A stretch of DNA of 64,000 bases from Neglectibacter timonensis. GTDB lineage: Bacteria; Bacillota; Clostridia; Oscillospirales; Acutalibacteraceae. This document shows, piece by piece, positions 25,435 through 33,557 of this stretch (positions within the stretch are counted from its first letter, which is position 1; the number at the start of each line of letters is the position of its first letter). The notes under the pieces were generated by a model. It was not told the DNA's origin, searched no databases, and saw nothing but the letters and a program-made list of their open reading frames with translations. Both the position numbers and the translations under genes were made by a program. The stretch is taken from positions 1,380,758-1,444,757 of the forward strand of contig NZ_LT160640.1 of the NCBI RefSeq assembly GCF_900048895.1, given 5' to 3'.

Positions 25435-27014
25435 CCATTTTGGTAGTGGACGACCAGATAAATGTGGTCAACGGCATTGTTTCCGGTGTGGATTGGGAAA
25501 CTGCGGGCATCTCAAAGGTACTGCACGCTTACAACGCATCGATGGCCCGGGAAATTCTGGAATGCCAGCCGGTGGACATTCTGCTGAGCGATATTGAAAT
25601 GCCTGTGGAAGACGGTTTAAGCCTCTTCCGATGGGTACGCGGCAAAAAGCTTTCTGTAGAGTGTATTTTTCTCACCTCTCATGCGGATTTTATCTACGCA
25701 ACGGAGGCTCTGAAACTGGGCAGCTTTGATTATCTTTTGCAGCCCGCCCGGTATGAGGAAATCTGCGGTGCCGTCCACAGGGCTGTGGAAAAAATACAGC
25801 AAAACCGTGAGACACAGCAGATGTACTCCTACGGAAAGGCGGTATACCGAAATCGGGATCTCTTCCTTCAGGGCATCCTCAAGGACTGGCTCACCGGAGC
25901 CTCCCTTCAGTTCAAGGAAATCCTGAAATGCTTTGGAGATCTGGGAATCCTCATAAGGGAGGATTCCCAGATCCGTATTGCCATGGTACATTTACTGCGC
26001 TGGCACGATGAACCCTGGGAGGCCGCTCCTCTTTATACCGCCTTGGAAAACATCGCTGCCGAGCTCTTCGAACAGCTTGGCCAGGGACTTTTACTGCTGC
26101 GCCTGGAAAAAAACAGTTATCTGCTCTTACTGTTTCCCAAGATCCGGCATAACCTACCGGAAGATGCAGTTTTAGAAGCCCAACTGGTTCGGCTTTCCGA
26201 GGCCTTTCAAGTTCACCTCCACTGCGAAACTGCATGCTATATAGGAGCCTCTGTTCCCATAAAAGACTCTCCCACACTGACACAGTCTTTAAAAAAGATG
26301 CAGCTGGACAATGTCTCCCGGCAAAGCGGCGTATTCATCTACGAACAGCCCAAACTGCTTCCTCCAGCCCTCATCCGCACAGATAAACTCCCCTACTGGA
26401 AAAATCTTCTGCTCAATGGCTGTCCCCAAATGGCAGAAGAGGAGATCTTTGCCTATCTGCGTCAAGCGGAGGAGTCCGGCGCCATGACTCACGAATTTCT
26501 CGAACAGTTCTGCGGCGACTTCATCCGTATGCTTGCAAAGCTTCTACAGGAAAAAGATTTCCGGGATATATTGATTCAGCCCGAAATCCAGGACTTTTTC
26601 TCTCTTGCCTCGGAAAGCCTGGAAGGCACTTTGGCATTTATCCGGAGAATTTTGCAGCAGTTGCCAGCCTTCGAAGGAAAGGACTCAGAAAAGGACCAGA
26701 TGAACCGTATTGTAGAATATATTCAACATCATCTCAGCGAGGAACTCCGCCGTTCCGATATTGCAGAGGCAGTCTATTTGAATCCAGATTACCTTTCCCG
26801 GCTCTTCCGGAAGGAAAAAGGAATGTCCCTTAAAGAGTACATCATATGCGAAAAGATGAAAACAGCTCAGGCTATCCTGCGTTCGACCAATCTGCCTGTG
26901 GCTGTGGTAGCCGCTCGGGTAGGGTTTGAAAATTATTCCTATTTTTCTCAGGTTTATAAAAAGGTAATCGGAGTGAATCCCTCTGCTGAACGCTCAAAGA
27001 ATCCAGACACATAA
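25431..27014 (+). CDS. YesN-type response regulator with AraC HTH
   Basis: 527 residues. The receiver domain (1-120) has acidic DD at 7-8, phosphoacceptor Asp54 in LLSDIEMP, a Thr/Ser in FLTSHADF, and a glutamine (LLQPA) at the place of the usual conserved lysine, which is a deviation worth noting. The middle region (about 140-420) is not a recognised domain. The C-terminus is an AraC double helix-turn-helix (IVEYIQHHLSEELRRSDIA to VGFENYSYFSQVYKKVIGVNPS, shortened here). It overlaps the kinase gene by ATGA. It probably activates the divergent lipoprotein-permease-GH39 operon through the repeats at 22502-22587. Confidence 0.92.
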   Translation: MTILVVDDQINVVNGIVSGVDWETAGISKVLHAYNASMAREILECQPVDILLSDIEMPVEDGLSLFRWVRGKKLSVECIFLTSHADFIYATEALKLGSFDYLLQPARYEEICGAVHRAVEKIQQNRETQQMYSYGKAVYRNRDLFLQGILKDWLTGASLQFKEILKCFGDLGILIREDSQIRIAMVHLLRWHDEPWEAAPLYTALENIAAELFEQLGQGLLLLRLEKNSYLLLLFPKIRHNLPEDAVLEAQLVRLSEAFQVHLHCETACYIGASVPIKDSPTLTQSLKKMQLDNVSRQSGVFIYEQPKLLPPALIRTDKLPYWKNLLLNGCPQMAEEEIFAYLRQAEESGAMTHEFLEQFCGDFIRMLAKLLQEKDFRDILIQPEIQDFFSLASESLEGTLAFIRRILQQLPAFEGKDSEKDQMNRIVEYIQHHLSEELRRSDIAEAVYLNPDYLSRLFRKEKGMSLKEYIICEKMKTAQAILRSTNLPVAVVAARVGFENYSYFSQVYKKVIGVNPSAERSKNPDT

Positions 27015-27060
27015 CCAGAAGGAACGGGCACATCCTAACCGGTGACGCCCGTTCCTTCCT

Positions 27061-27660
27061 TTATTGCAAAGCCGCGCTTTCTTTTGAAAATATGCCAAGC
27101 CCGTACAGCATAATATTTTCTGCCATTTCCGCAATCTCCTGCGCCGAACAGGTCATGCCGTCATCCAGCCATTTTCTCAGCAGACCGATACAACCCGCGC
27201 TGACAAAGGCGTAAAAGTATTCAATCTGTTTGGGAGAGGCCCCCTTAAAATACTTCAAGTAGGTATCCACACAGCGTTCCCTCCCGATATTGATCAACTT
27301 CGCCGCAAAACGCTTATCCCCATAATCCCCCAGGGTGACCGTGCATAAATCCGAGTTATCCCTCAGGCATTGAAAAATCCCTGTGCTGATGGTCACTGGA
27401 TTGAACGGCTCCTCCTGAAGCTGGAAGAGCGGCTCCAGGGCCTTTTCAAAATCTGCCAGCATCTCCTCCTCTATGCGCTGCATCAGATCGTAAATATCCG
27501 CATAATGGGTGTAGAAGGTTCCTCTATTGATACCTGCAGTTTCACATAACTCCCGGATCGATATACTCTGGATGGGCTTCTGCTTCAACAAATCCATAAA
27601 GGCCTTGCGGATCATCATTTTTGTCAGCCTGGTCCGATGGTCATTTGTAACTTTTCTCAA
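27061..27660 (-). CDS. TetR/AcrR-family transcriptional regulator
   Basis: 199 residues. The TetR helix-turn-helix is at about 8-55 (RLTKMMIRKAFMDLL, then ISIRELCETAGINRGTFYTHY), followed by an all-helical ligand domain with a TetR_C-type C-terminus (LRKWLDDGM...). TTG 27660 is the likely start: TAGGAGGGG stands 7 bases before it, and the first residues RKVTNDHRT fit the family better than the ATG 33 bases upstream. It is divergent from the SDR-type gene with a shared 150-base region, so it may regulate itself and that neighbour; the ligand is unknown. Confidence 0.9.
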   Translation of the reverse strand: MRKVTNDHRTRLTKMMIRKAFMDLLKQKPIQSISIRELCETAGINRGTFYTHYADIYDLMQRIEEEMLADFEKALEPLFQLQEEPFNPVTISTGIFQCLRDNSDLCTVTLGDYGDKRFAAKLINIGRERCVDTYLKYFKGASPKQIEYFYAFVSAGCIGLLRKWLDDGMTCSAQEIAEMAENIMLYGLGIFSKESAALQ

Positions 27661-27731
27661 AACAGCCCCTCCTAATAAACAGTTTTTGTTCAATGTGTTC
27701 GGTAAGCATCCGCGCCGGTCAAGTTTGTCGG

Positions 27732-27760
27732 TTGTTATAAGACGTTTTGACTATTATAAT
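27732..27760 (+). promoter_or_regulatory. Promoter of the SDR-type gene
   Basis: TTGTTA (27732-27737), 17-base spacer, TATAAT (27755-27760), about 55 bases before ATG 27815. The TetR regulator divergent from it would be placed to act here. Confidence 0.7.
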
Positions 27761-27814
27761 ACAAATAGCAAAAATAATCAACAGTATGTCCGCTATTTGA
27801 AAGGAGTGCGCCCT

Positions 27815-28867
27815 ATGAAACAACTTTATCTGGTGACTGGCGCTGCCGGCCATTTGGGAAGCACCCTGGTTCGCAAACTCACTGCACGGGGAAACACCGT
27901 GCGCGGGTTGATCCTTCCCAACGAACAGGCAATACGGAATGCCCGCGTATCTTATTATAAGGGAGACGTCCGCAACCGGGAAAGCCTTCTTCCTCTCTTT
28001 GAGAACACTGAGGATGCAGAGGTTATCGTTATCCACGCAGCGGGTATTGTGGATATCTCCGAACATGTTTCTCCCGCCCTCTACGATGTAAACGTCAACG
28101 GTACGCGCAACATAATAGCTCTATGCCGGGAGAAAAATGTGAAACGCCTGGTCTATGTCAGTTCCGTCCATGCCATTCCGGAACAGGAAAAGCTTCAAGT
28201 ACTGGAAGAAGTTCAAAATTTTTCCCCTGAGGCAGTAATTGGGGGCTATGCCAAGACCAAAGCTGAAGCCACCCAACTGGTGCTGGAGGCCGTACGGGAA
28301 GGGCTGGATGCCGTAGTGGTGCAGCCTTCCGGCATCCTTGGCCCCTACGATTCTTCTCACAACCACCTGGTTCAGATGATTGCCGACTACCTCCACGGTA
28401 AATTGCCTGCCTGTGTGAGGGGAGGTTACGATTTCGTCGATGTCCGGGACGTGGCGGACGGATGTCTTGCCGCAGCTGAAAAAGGAAAGCGGGGAGAATG
28501 TTACATTCTTTCCAACCGGCATTATGAGGTAAAGGATGTACTTTCCATGGTCCGCAGCTCGAACGGAGGCAGAAAACTGCCCGTACTGCCCATGTGGATG
28601 GCCAGGGCCGGCGCGCCGCTTCTGGGTTGGATTGCAAAGCACAGGAAAGAACGTCCCCTTTACACCAGATATTCCCTCCACACTCTGCAGAGCAACGACC
28701 GCTTTTCCCATGATAAGGCCACCCGGGAGCTCGGCTACCATCCCCGGGATCTTCGCACTACCATTACCGATACCGTAGCCTGGCTGAAGTGCATACCAAA
28801 GCCAAAGGGCAAGCAGAAAAAACGGGGTTCCAAAGGCAAAGTGCGCAATATCCCAGCAAAGGCCTGA
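27815..28867 (+). CDS. NAD-dependent epimerase/dehydratase-type SDR (DFR-like)
   Basis: 350 residues of the extended short-chain dehydrogenase family. The N-terminal Rossmann motif is TGAAGHLGS, followed by VIHAAGIVD, the serine in YVSSVHA, YAKTKAEA with catalytic Tyr and Lys, and the QPSGILGPYD loop. These match dihydroflavonol-4-reductase-like members that reduce or dehydrate carbonyl compounds with NAD(P)H. The C-terminal 25 residues are very basic (KPKGKQKKRGSKGK), unusual for the family. ATG 27815 has AAGGAG eight bases upstream. It is alone in its unit, divergent from the TetR gene. The substrate is unknown. Confidence 0.88.
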   Translation: MKQLYLVTGAAGHLGSTLVRKLTARGNTVRGLILPNEQAIRNARVSYYKGDVRNRESLLPLFENTEDAEVIVIHAAGIVDISEHVSPALYDVNVNGTRNIIALCREKNVKRLVYVSSVHAIPEQEKLQVLEEVQNFSPEAVIGGYAKTKAEATQLVLEAVREGLDAVVVQPSGILGPYDSSHNHLVQMIADYLHGKLPACVRGGYDFVDVRDVADGCLAAAEKGKRGECYILSNRHYEVKDVLSMVRSSNGGRKLPVLPMWMARAGAPLLGWIAKHRKERPLYTRYSLHTLQSNDRFSHDKATRELGYHPRDLRTTITDTVAWLKCIPKPKGKQKKRGSKGKVRNIPAKA

Positions 28868-28874
28868 ACAATAA

Positions 28875-28913
28875 CAAGCCGCCGGTTCGGATTCTAAACT
28901 GAACCGGCGGCTT
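28875..28913. terminator. Bidirectional terminator
   Basis: Arms AAGCCGCCGGTTC / GAACCGGCGGCTT around a 12-base loop between the SDR gene and the convergent esterase gene. T-rich sequence lies downstream on the plus strand. Confidence 0.85.
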
Positions 28914-28954
28914 ATTTATAAGCTTTTTTTCAAAAATAAATCTTTGCTTTACGG

Positions 28955-30022
28955 TCAATTCCGATGCAGCCGGAGATACTCCATAAATCTCTGCCAGTCA
29001 TAACGGCTGAGATAATGGGTTCCCTTCCTCACATGATAGCCGATGTTTCCCTCTGGGAACACCGCATTTGCCTCGGGGGATTCCTCCCCGCAGACCAACC
29101 CGCCCAGTCCGTACAGACCATAAACAGGAGAAGCCGCCCGGCAACCGGCAAGCTCAGCCGGCGGATCGGCCCACTGATCCTCCTGGGCGCTGGACACATA
29201 GAGTTTTCGGGGAGCGATCAACGCAAGCAGAAAATGCTGGTCAAAGGGCATCTCCTCTTCCCGGCCGGCATAGGCCTTATAATTTTCACAGAACCAGTAG
29301 GGGAACATCTTTGTGATATCCGCCACCCGTTCCCCTTTCTTTCCCCGTGTGACCGCCGCGCCGCTGCAGCCGGAATCATTGGAGATGGCAAAGGCAAAGC
29401 GCTCATCAGAGGCAGCTGCCAGCAGGGCCGTTTTTCCCAAACGGGAATGTCCTACAACAGCCACGTTTTTGAGGTCAACGTCCTCACGGGTTTGCAGGTA
29501 ATCCATCACCCGCAGGGCAGCCCAGGCCCACAGTGCAATCTTGCCGGGCGCATTCCCGTTCCGGCTGCCTGCCGGAAACAGCGCGGCAAGCCCATCGCTG
29601 AAATCTCTGTTATCCTTTGTGACATCCTCATAGCCGAAAGAAAACACGGCGAATCCGCCGTCCGCCAGCTCCTCGCTGGGCATATATTCGTCCGGCACGT
29701 TACTGCGGAAATTGATGTGCACAAACGCCATCGGTTTTTCCGAAACGACCGCAGGCACAACCGCATGGACAGGGAATGCAAATTCCTTACCCGACACTTG
29801 AACCCGAATTTCTACTCTCTCATAAACCGCCTTGGAAGCGCAAAAATCCTCCTGCCTCTCCACTGTCCGAAAGCTGATCTGCTCCGGAGGCGGCGGCAAA
29901 AAGCCGTATTCCTGATCGCAAAGCAGCTCATAAATCCGTCCCCGCTGCTGCTCCCAAACTTTTCTGTCAGTGATGACTGCCCCAGCTGCGTCCTGCAAAA
30001 CTTCCGGAATTTTCTGTTCCAT
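28955..30022 (-). CDS. CE15-like alpha/beta-hydrolase esterase (glucuronoyl esterase family resemblance)
   Basis: 355 residues, alpha/beta hydrolase fold without signal peptide. The nucleophile elbow GHSRLGKTALLAAASDERF is the form seen in carbohydrate esterase family 15 and related acetyl-xylan-type esterases. SNDSGCSGAAVTRGKKGE and the catalytic histidine candidate in RKGTHYLSRYDW also fit. CE15 enzymes cleave esters between glucuronic acid on xylan and lignin alcohols. The lack of an export signal suggests a soluble intracellular substrate instead. It lies 50 bases after nagB on the same strand and is probably co-transcribed. ATG 30022 follows GAGGAG. The function call is by motif only. 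Confidence 0.72.
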   Translation of the reverse strand: MEQKIPEVLQDAAGAVITDRKVWEQQRGRIYELLCDQEYGFLPPPPEQISFRTVERQEDFCASKAVYERVEIRVQVSGKEFAFPVHAVVPAVVSEKPMAFVHINFRSNVPDEYMPSEELADGGFAVFSFGYEDVTKDNRDFSDGLAALFPAGSRNGNAPGKIALWAWAALRVMDYLQTREDVDLKNVAVVGHSRLGKTALLAAASDERFAFAISNDSGCSGAAVTRGKKGERVADITKMFPYWFCENYKAYAGREEEMPFDQHFLLALIAPRKLYVSSAQEDQWADPPAELAGCRAASPVYGLYGLGGLVCGEESPEANAVFPEGNIGYHVRKGTHYLSRYDWQRFMEYLRLHRN

Positions 30023-30071
30023 TGCATTACTCCTCTCCCGGGTCCATCCAAGACGGACCCACTTTTTTCGC

Positions 30072-30776
30072 CTATTTACAGGTGATCACCGTCACGTCAC
30101 GGTGCAGCTGCAGCACCGAGGCCGGAACCATGGGCGTCACCTTTCCGAACAACGCTTCGTGAACGATCTCCTTCTTTTCCGCTCCCGCAATCAACAGAAT
30201 CCTCTTCGCTTTCATGATTGTGCCGATCCCCATGGTTACCGCCGAAGTGGGCACATCCTCAATGCGTTCAAACAGTCTGGAATTGGCCTGAATCGTACTC
30301 TGAGTCAGCTGCACGGTATGTACGTCCCTGGGAAAATCCTCCGTGGGCTCATTGAACCCGATATGCCCATTATTTCCGATGCCCAGAAGCTGCAGGTCCG
30401 CCCCGCCCAGCCCCTGCACAAGAGCTTCGTAACGGCGGCACTCCGCCTCCATATCCTCTGCCGTTCCATCAGGAAGGAAGGTATTCTCCGGGTCAATATT
30501 GATGTGATGGAAAAGATTGGTGTTCATAAAATAACGGTAGCTTTGAACATGATCCGCAGCGAGGCCGCAGTATTCGTCCAAATTTACAGTACGCACCCGG
30601 GAAAAATCCAGGATGCCCGCCTTACAGTCCTTCACCAGCTCACTGTAGGTTCCCAGCGGCGATGTTCCCGTCGCAAGCCCCAGCACACAGTCCGGTTTCA
30701 GCAGCACCTGCGCGCCAATCATCCTGGCGGCCAGCAGACTCATTTCCTCATAACTGTTTGTCTCAAGTATTCTCAT
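30072..30776 (-). CDS. nagB: Glucosamine-6-phosphate deaminase NagB
   Basis: A 234-residue NagB that converts glucosamine-6-phosphate to fructose-6-phosphate and ammonia. It shows LGLATGTSPLGTY for the phosphate loop, VNLDEYCGL with the catalytic aspartate, LGIGNNGHIGFNEP with the ring-opening histidine, and the ITMKAKRI-like C-terminal lid segment (TIMKAKRILLIAGAEKK). I use ATG 30776 (MRILETN, the usual family start); TTG 30782 six bases earlier is also possible with GGAGG. No nagA or transport partner is adjacent. The esterase gene follows in the same unit. A spaced inverted repeat at 30858-30890 lies upstream and may be a repressor site. Confidence 0.95.
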   Translation of the reverse strand: MRILETNSYEEMSLLAARMIGAQVLLKPDCVLGLATGTSPLGTYSELVKDCKAGILDFSRVRTVNLDEYCGLAADHVQSYRYFMNTNLFHHINIDPENTFLPDGTAEDMEAECRRYEALVQGLGGADLQLLGIGNNGHIGFNEPTEDFPRDVHTVQLTQSTIQANSRLFERIEDVPTSAVTMGIGTIMKAKRILLIAGAEKKEIVHEALFGKVTPMVPASVLQLHRDVTVITCK

Positions 30777-30857
30777 AGCCAATGTACTCCTCCTTGTTCA
30801 TTCTGCCATCATCTTATTCTATTTTCAAAGAATAGTCCATATGAGAAATTCCCATTT

Positions 30858-30890
30858 TTTTGTCAGAAAGTCCAGTACATTCTGACAAAA
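30858..30890. repeat. Spaced inverted repeat upstream of nagB, operator candidate
   Basis: Perfect 11-base arms TTTTGTCAGAA (30858-30868) and TTCTGACAAAA (30880-30890) with an 11-base spacer, so the arm centres are 22 bases apart, two helical turns. No T run follows in the right place for a terminator. Confidence 0.55.
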
Positions 30891-30987
30891 TTTGAATGAT
30901 TCTTCTTAAAAACGCCACTCCGTATTCGGAAACAGCTGTGAAAATCTGAACAGGGATATCCCTTTACATCCACCTTTTTCCGTTCAG

Positions 30988-31920
30988 TTAATCCGATGCC
31001 CGCTTTTTCTTCCAAGAGGGCAGCTGTGCAATCACAACTGCGGCAAACACCAGCACGCAGCCGAAAAGCTCTTTGGGCAGAAGCGCTTCACCCTTGAGCA
31101 GCCACCCAGCCAGAGCCGCAAAGACGGATTCCAGACTCAAAATCAGCGAAGCCACAGTGGGGCTTGCCTTTCGCTGTCCCAAAATCTGTAGTGTGTATCC
31201 CACACCGCTGGAAAGCAAACCCGTATAAAGCAGAGGGAGCCACGCCTGAAGGATGGAACCCAGCTCCGGTTTTTCCAAAATAAATGCCAGCACCATAGAA
31301 ATGACGCCGCTGACAAAAAACTGAATGCAGGAGAGCTTTACACCATCTACATGAGGCGCCACTCTGTCTACCAGAAGGATGTGGAAGGAGAAAAGCACAG
31401 CGCAGAGGATTACCAGCACATCTCCGCTGGAAATGGAAAACCCCTCCTGCACACTCAGCAGGTATGTTCCCACCAAAGCAAGGAAGACACCGGCCCATAC
31501 CTTCAGGCTGGGCATCTTCCCCAGAAAAATACCCAACAGAGGCACAATGACAATATACAGGGCCGTCAGGAACCCGGCCTTGCCTACTGTGGTATATTGG
31601 ATTCCCATCTGCTGCAGCAGGCTGGCCGCGCACAGAAAAATTCCACAGAGAACGCCTCCGCCTACTAATAACTTTCTGTTATCTCCAGGCCTTACCGCGC
31701 CTTTTTCCGTTTTGACCCCTTTTGCGCGAATCGACCTGGCAAACAGCATAACAGGCACCAGGGCAAGACAGGCGATAAAGTTCCGCACTCCGTTGAAGGT
31801 ACAGGGACCTACATAGTCCATACCAGCGCTCTGCGCTACAAAAGCCACACCCCAGATCACCGCGCACAGCATCAACATGGCGCCGCCTTGAATCTGCTCC
31901 CTGTTCTTACCCATTCCCAT
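30988..31920 (-). CDS. EamA/DMT-family transporter
   Basis: 310 residues with ten hydrophobic helices in two EamA repeats (about 10-150 and 160-300). The first repeat begins with MLMLCAVIWGVAFVAQSAG and ends near the LTALYIVIVPLLG segment; the second has LSSGVGYTLQILGQRKASPTVASLILSLESVF (shortened family signature), typical of drug/metabolite exporters. The substrate cannot be inferred. The last residues are basic (SWKKKRASD). ATG 31920 follows GGAAGGG. It is a lone gene; the following MATE gene lies upstream on the same strand, 82 bases away. Confidence 0.9.
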   Translation of the reverse strand: MGMGKNREQIQGGAMLMLCAVIWGVAFVAQSAGMDYVGPCTFNGVRNFIACLALVPVMLFARSIRAKGVKTEKGAVRPGDNRKLLVGGGVLCGIFLCAASLLQQMGIQYTTVGKAGFLTALYIVIVPLLGIFLGKMPSLKVWAGVFLALVGTYLLSVQEGFSISSGDVLVILCAVLFSFHILLVDRVAPHVDGVKLSCIQFFVSGVISMVLAFILEKPELGSILQAWLPLLYTGLLSSGVGYTLQILGQRKASPTVASLILSLESVFAALAGWLLKGEALLPKELFGCVLVFAAVVIAQLPSWKKKRASD

Positions 31921-32002
31921 CTTCTTCCCTTCCTCTGTCCATTTCCGCCCTTTGGAAAAATCATCCGGCGTGCCAAGGCGGTGTGCGCACGCCGGATGTT
32001 CC

Positions 32003-33379
32003 TTATCCGTGTTCTTCCAGAGTCTTTTGTGTATCCCTGGTCAAATTTTTCATCCAGTTAAACCGGTTGATTTTCACCACAGCCACAAAGCATTTCAGAA
32101 TCTGGTCGCATTTGAGACAGGCAAACACCACCCAAGGCGGCGCTCCCAGCCACATGGCAATCAATGCCGAAGGTATAACTACGCCGAACACAAAAATCGT
32201 ATCGTTTTTAAATACAAAAGAGATGTCTCCGCCCGACTTGACCAGGCCGAACAGGCAGGCCGCCTGATAGCAGGTGCCGATGATGGTGACGGAGATGACA
32301 TTGATAAACTGCCGGGAGTACTCCTGTGCCTCCGGGCTGGCATTGTAAAGGGAGATAAAGCCGTCCCGGGCTAGGAACACCGCCGCTCCGGAAAGCAGGC
32401 CTACGATCAGGAAGATCACCTGTACCGTCTTTGCGTATTCCTTCATCTTTTCGTACTGCCCGGCTCCCACCGTCTTTCCCGTGAGAATGCCCACCGCTGA
32501 AGAAAGGCCGTTCATCCAGACATAAATCAAATTATGAAGCATGCCGGTGATGCTGGTAGCCGCAATCACTCCGGCGCTGTAACGGCCCAGGATCATGGAA
32601 TTCGCCATCATATTGGCGGACCATACCACCTGCCCGCCGATTACCGGCAGCCCGTAGCGGATAAAATCCTTCAGCAGCTGGCGGTCCGTCTTCAGAAGGT
32701 CGCTGAATTTCAACCGCAGCTTTTGGTCTATGGCAAACACATAAATCACGCTCACAGCCGCCTCCAGAACGCGGGAAACCAGCGTGGCGACCGCCGCACC
32801 CTTGACGCCCATGGCAGGAAAGCCCAGCTTACCGAAAATTAGCACGTAGTTGAGAGAAACATTGACCGCCAGCGTCATAATAGATATGTACATGCCGATC
32901 CTCGCCGTCTCTACACTGCGCATGGAGGCAACCATCACCTGGGAGATACAGAAAAACAGATAGGTAGCTCCCACTATCCGCAGGTAATCGGCGCCTTCTG
33001 CAATCACGCCCTGGTCTTCCGTAAAAATACGGATGATGGGGGCGGGAAACGCCATTGAGACGGCAGACATCACAATGCCCACCGCCACTGCAAACTTGAC
33101 GCCGATAGACACTACCTTCCGGATACTCGAGGTATCCTTTTTCCCCCAATACTGTGCTGCAAGGATCAAAATAGCGCCTTCAATCCCGCCGACAAACATC
33201 TGCAGTACGGACTGCAGCTGGTTCCCCATGTACACGCCTGAAATCGCATTATCCCCCAGAGAACCAATCATCAGGTTATCCGCGAAATTGACCGCGAAGG
33301 TGATCAGGTTCTGCAGGGATATGGGAATCGCCAGCATGAACAGGTTTCGATAGAACGATCTGTCTTTTGTCATGACCAT
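32003..33379 (-). CDS. MATE-family efflux transporter
   Basis: 458 residues with 12 membrane helices in two halves, both starting with the MATE-type ...AIPISLQNLITFAVNFADNLMIG and ...FIRYGLPVIGGQVVWSANMMANSMILG segments (shortened). MATE carriers export cationic drugs or metabolites in exchange for Na+ or H+. I chose ATG 33379 (MVMTKDRSF), which follows GGAGGGG at 10 bases; the longer frame to 33448 begins with a cysteine-rich run and crosses the promoter -10 box at 33435-33440. It has its own promoter and may read on into the EamA gene. Confidence 0.92.
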   Translation of the reverse strand: MVMTKDRSFYRNLFMLAIPISLQNLITFAVNFADNLMIGSLGDNAISGVYMGNQLQSVLQMFVGGIEGAILILAAQYWGKKDTSSIRKVVSIGVKFAVAVGIVMSAVSMAFPAPIIRIFTEDQGVIAEGADYLRIVGATYLFFCISQVMVASMRSVETARIGMYISIMTLAVNVSLNYVLIFGKLGFPAMGVKGAAVATLVSRVLEAAVSVIYVFAIDQKLRLKFSDLLKTDRQLLKDFIRYGLPVIGGQVVWSANMMANSMILGRYSAGVIAATSITGMLHNLIYVWMNGLSSAVGILTGKTVGAGQYEKMKEYAKTVQVIFLIVGLLSGAAVFLARDGFISLYNASPEAQEYSRQFINVISVTIIGTCYQAACLFGLVKSGGDISFVFKNDTIFVFGVVIPSALIAMWLGAPPWVVFACLKCDQILKCFVAVVKINRFNWMKNLTRDTQKTLEEHG

Positions 33380-33434
33380 AATACAACTATCCCCTCCGCA
33401 CCGGCATCCGGTGCATTTTTCCATACCGAATGTG

Positions 33435-33463
33435 ATTATACTATACACGAATGGGCAAGTAAA
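33435..33463 (-). promoter_or_regulatory. Promoter of the first MATE gene
   Basis: Minus-strand TTTACT (33458-33463), 17-base spacer, TATAAT (33435-33440). Confidence 0.6.
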
Positions 33464-33509
33464 GCCTTAATTCCTCAAAAAACCACACTGGCATTCAAAC
33501 TGCTCCAAC

Positions 33510-33535
33510 AAAAAACCTCCCTCAACAGAGGGAGG
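33510..33535 (-). terminator. Terminator after the binding-protein/PG-binding gene
   Basis: Minus strand CCTCCCTC, four-base loop region, GAGGGAGG followed by TTTTTTG, 22 bases past the stop codon. Confidence 0.88.
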
Positions 33536-33557
33536 CAGACTGGCAAAATCTAACCCG

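Noticed and set aside
30858-30890. Terminator for the EamA gene
   Set aside because: Neither strand has a T run directly after the stem, and the spacer and phasing suit an operator better.
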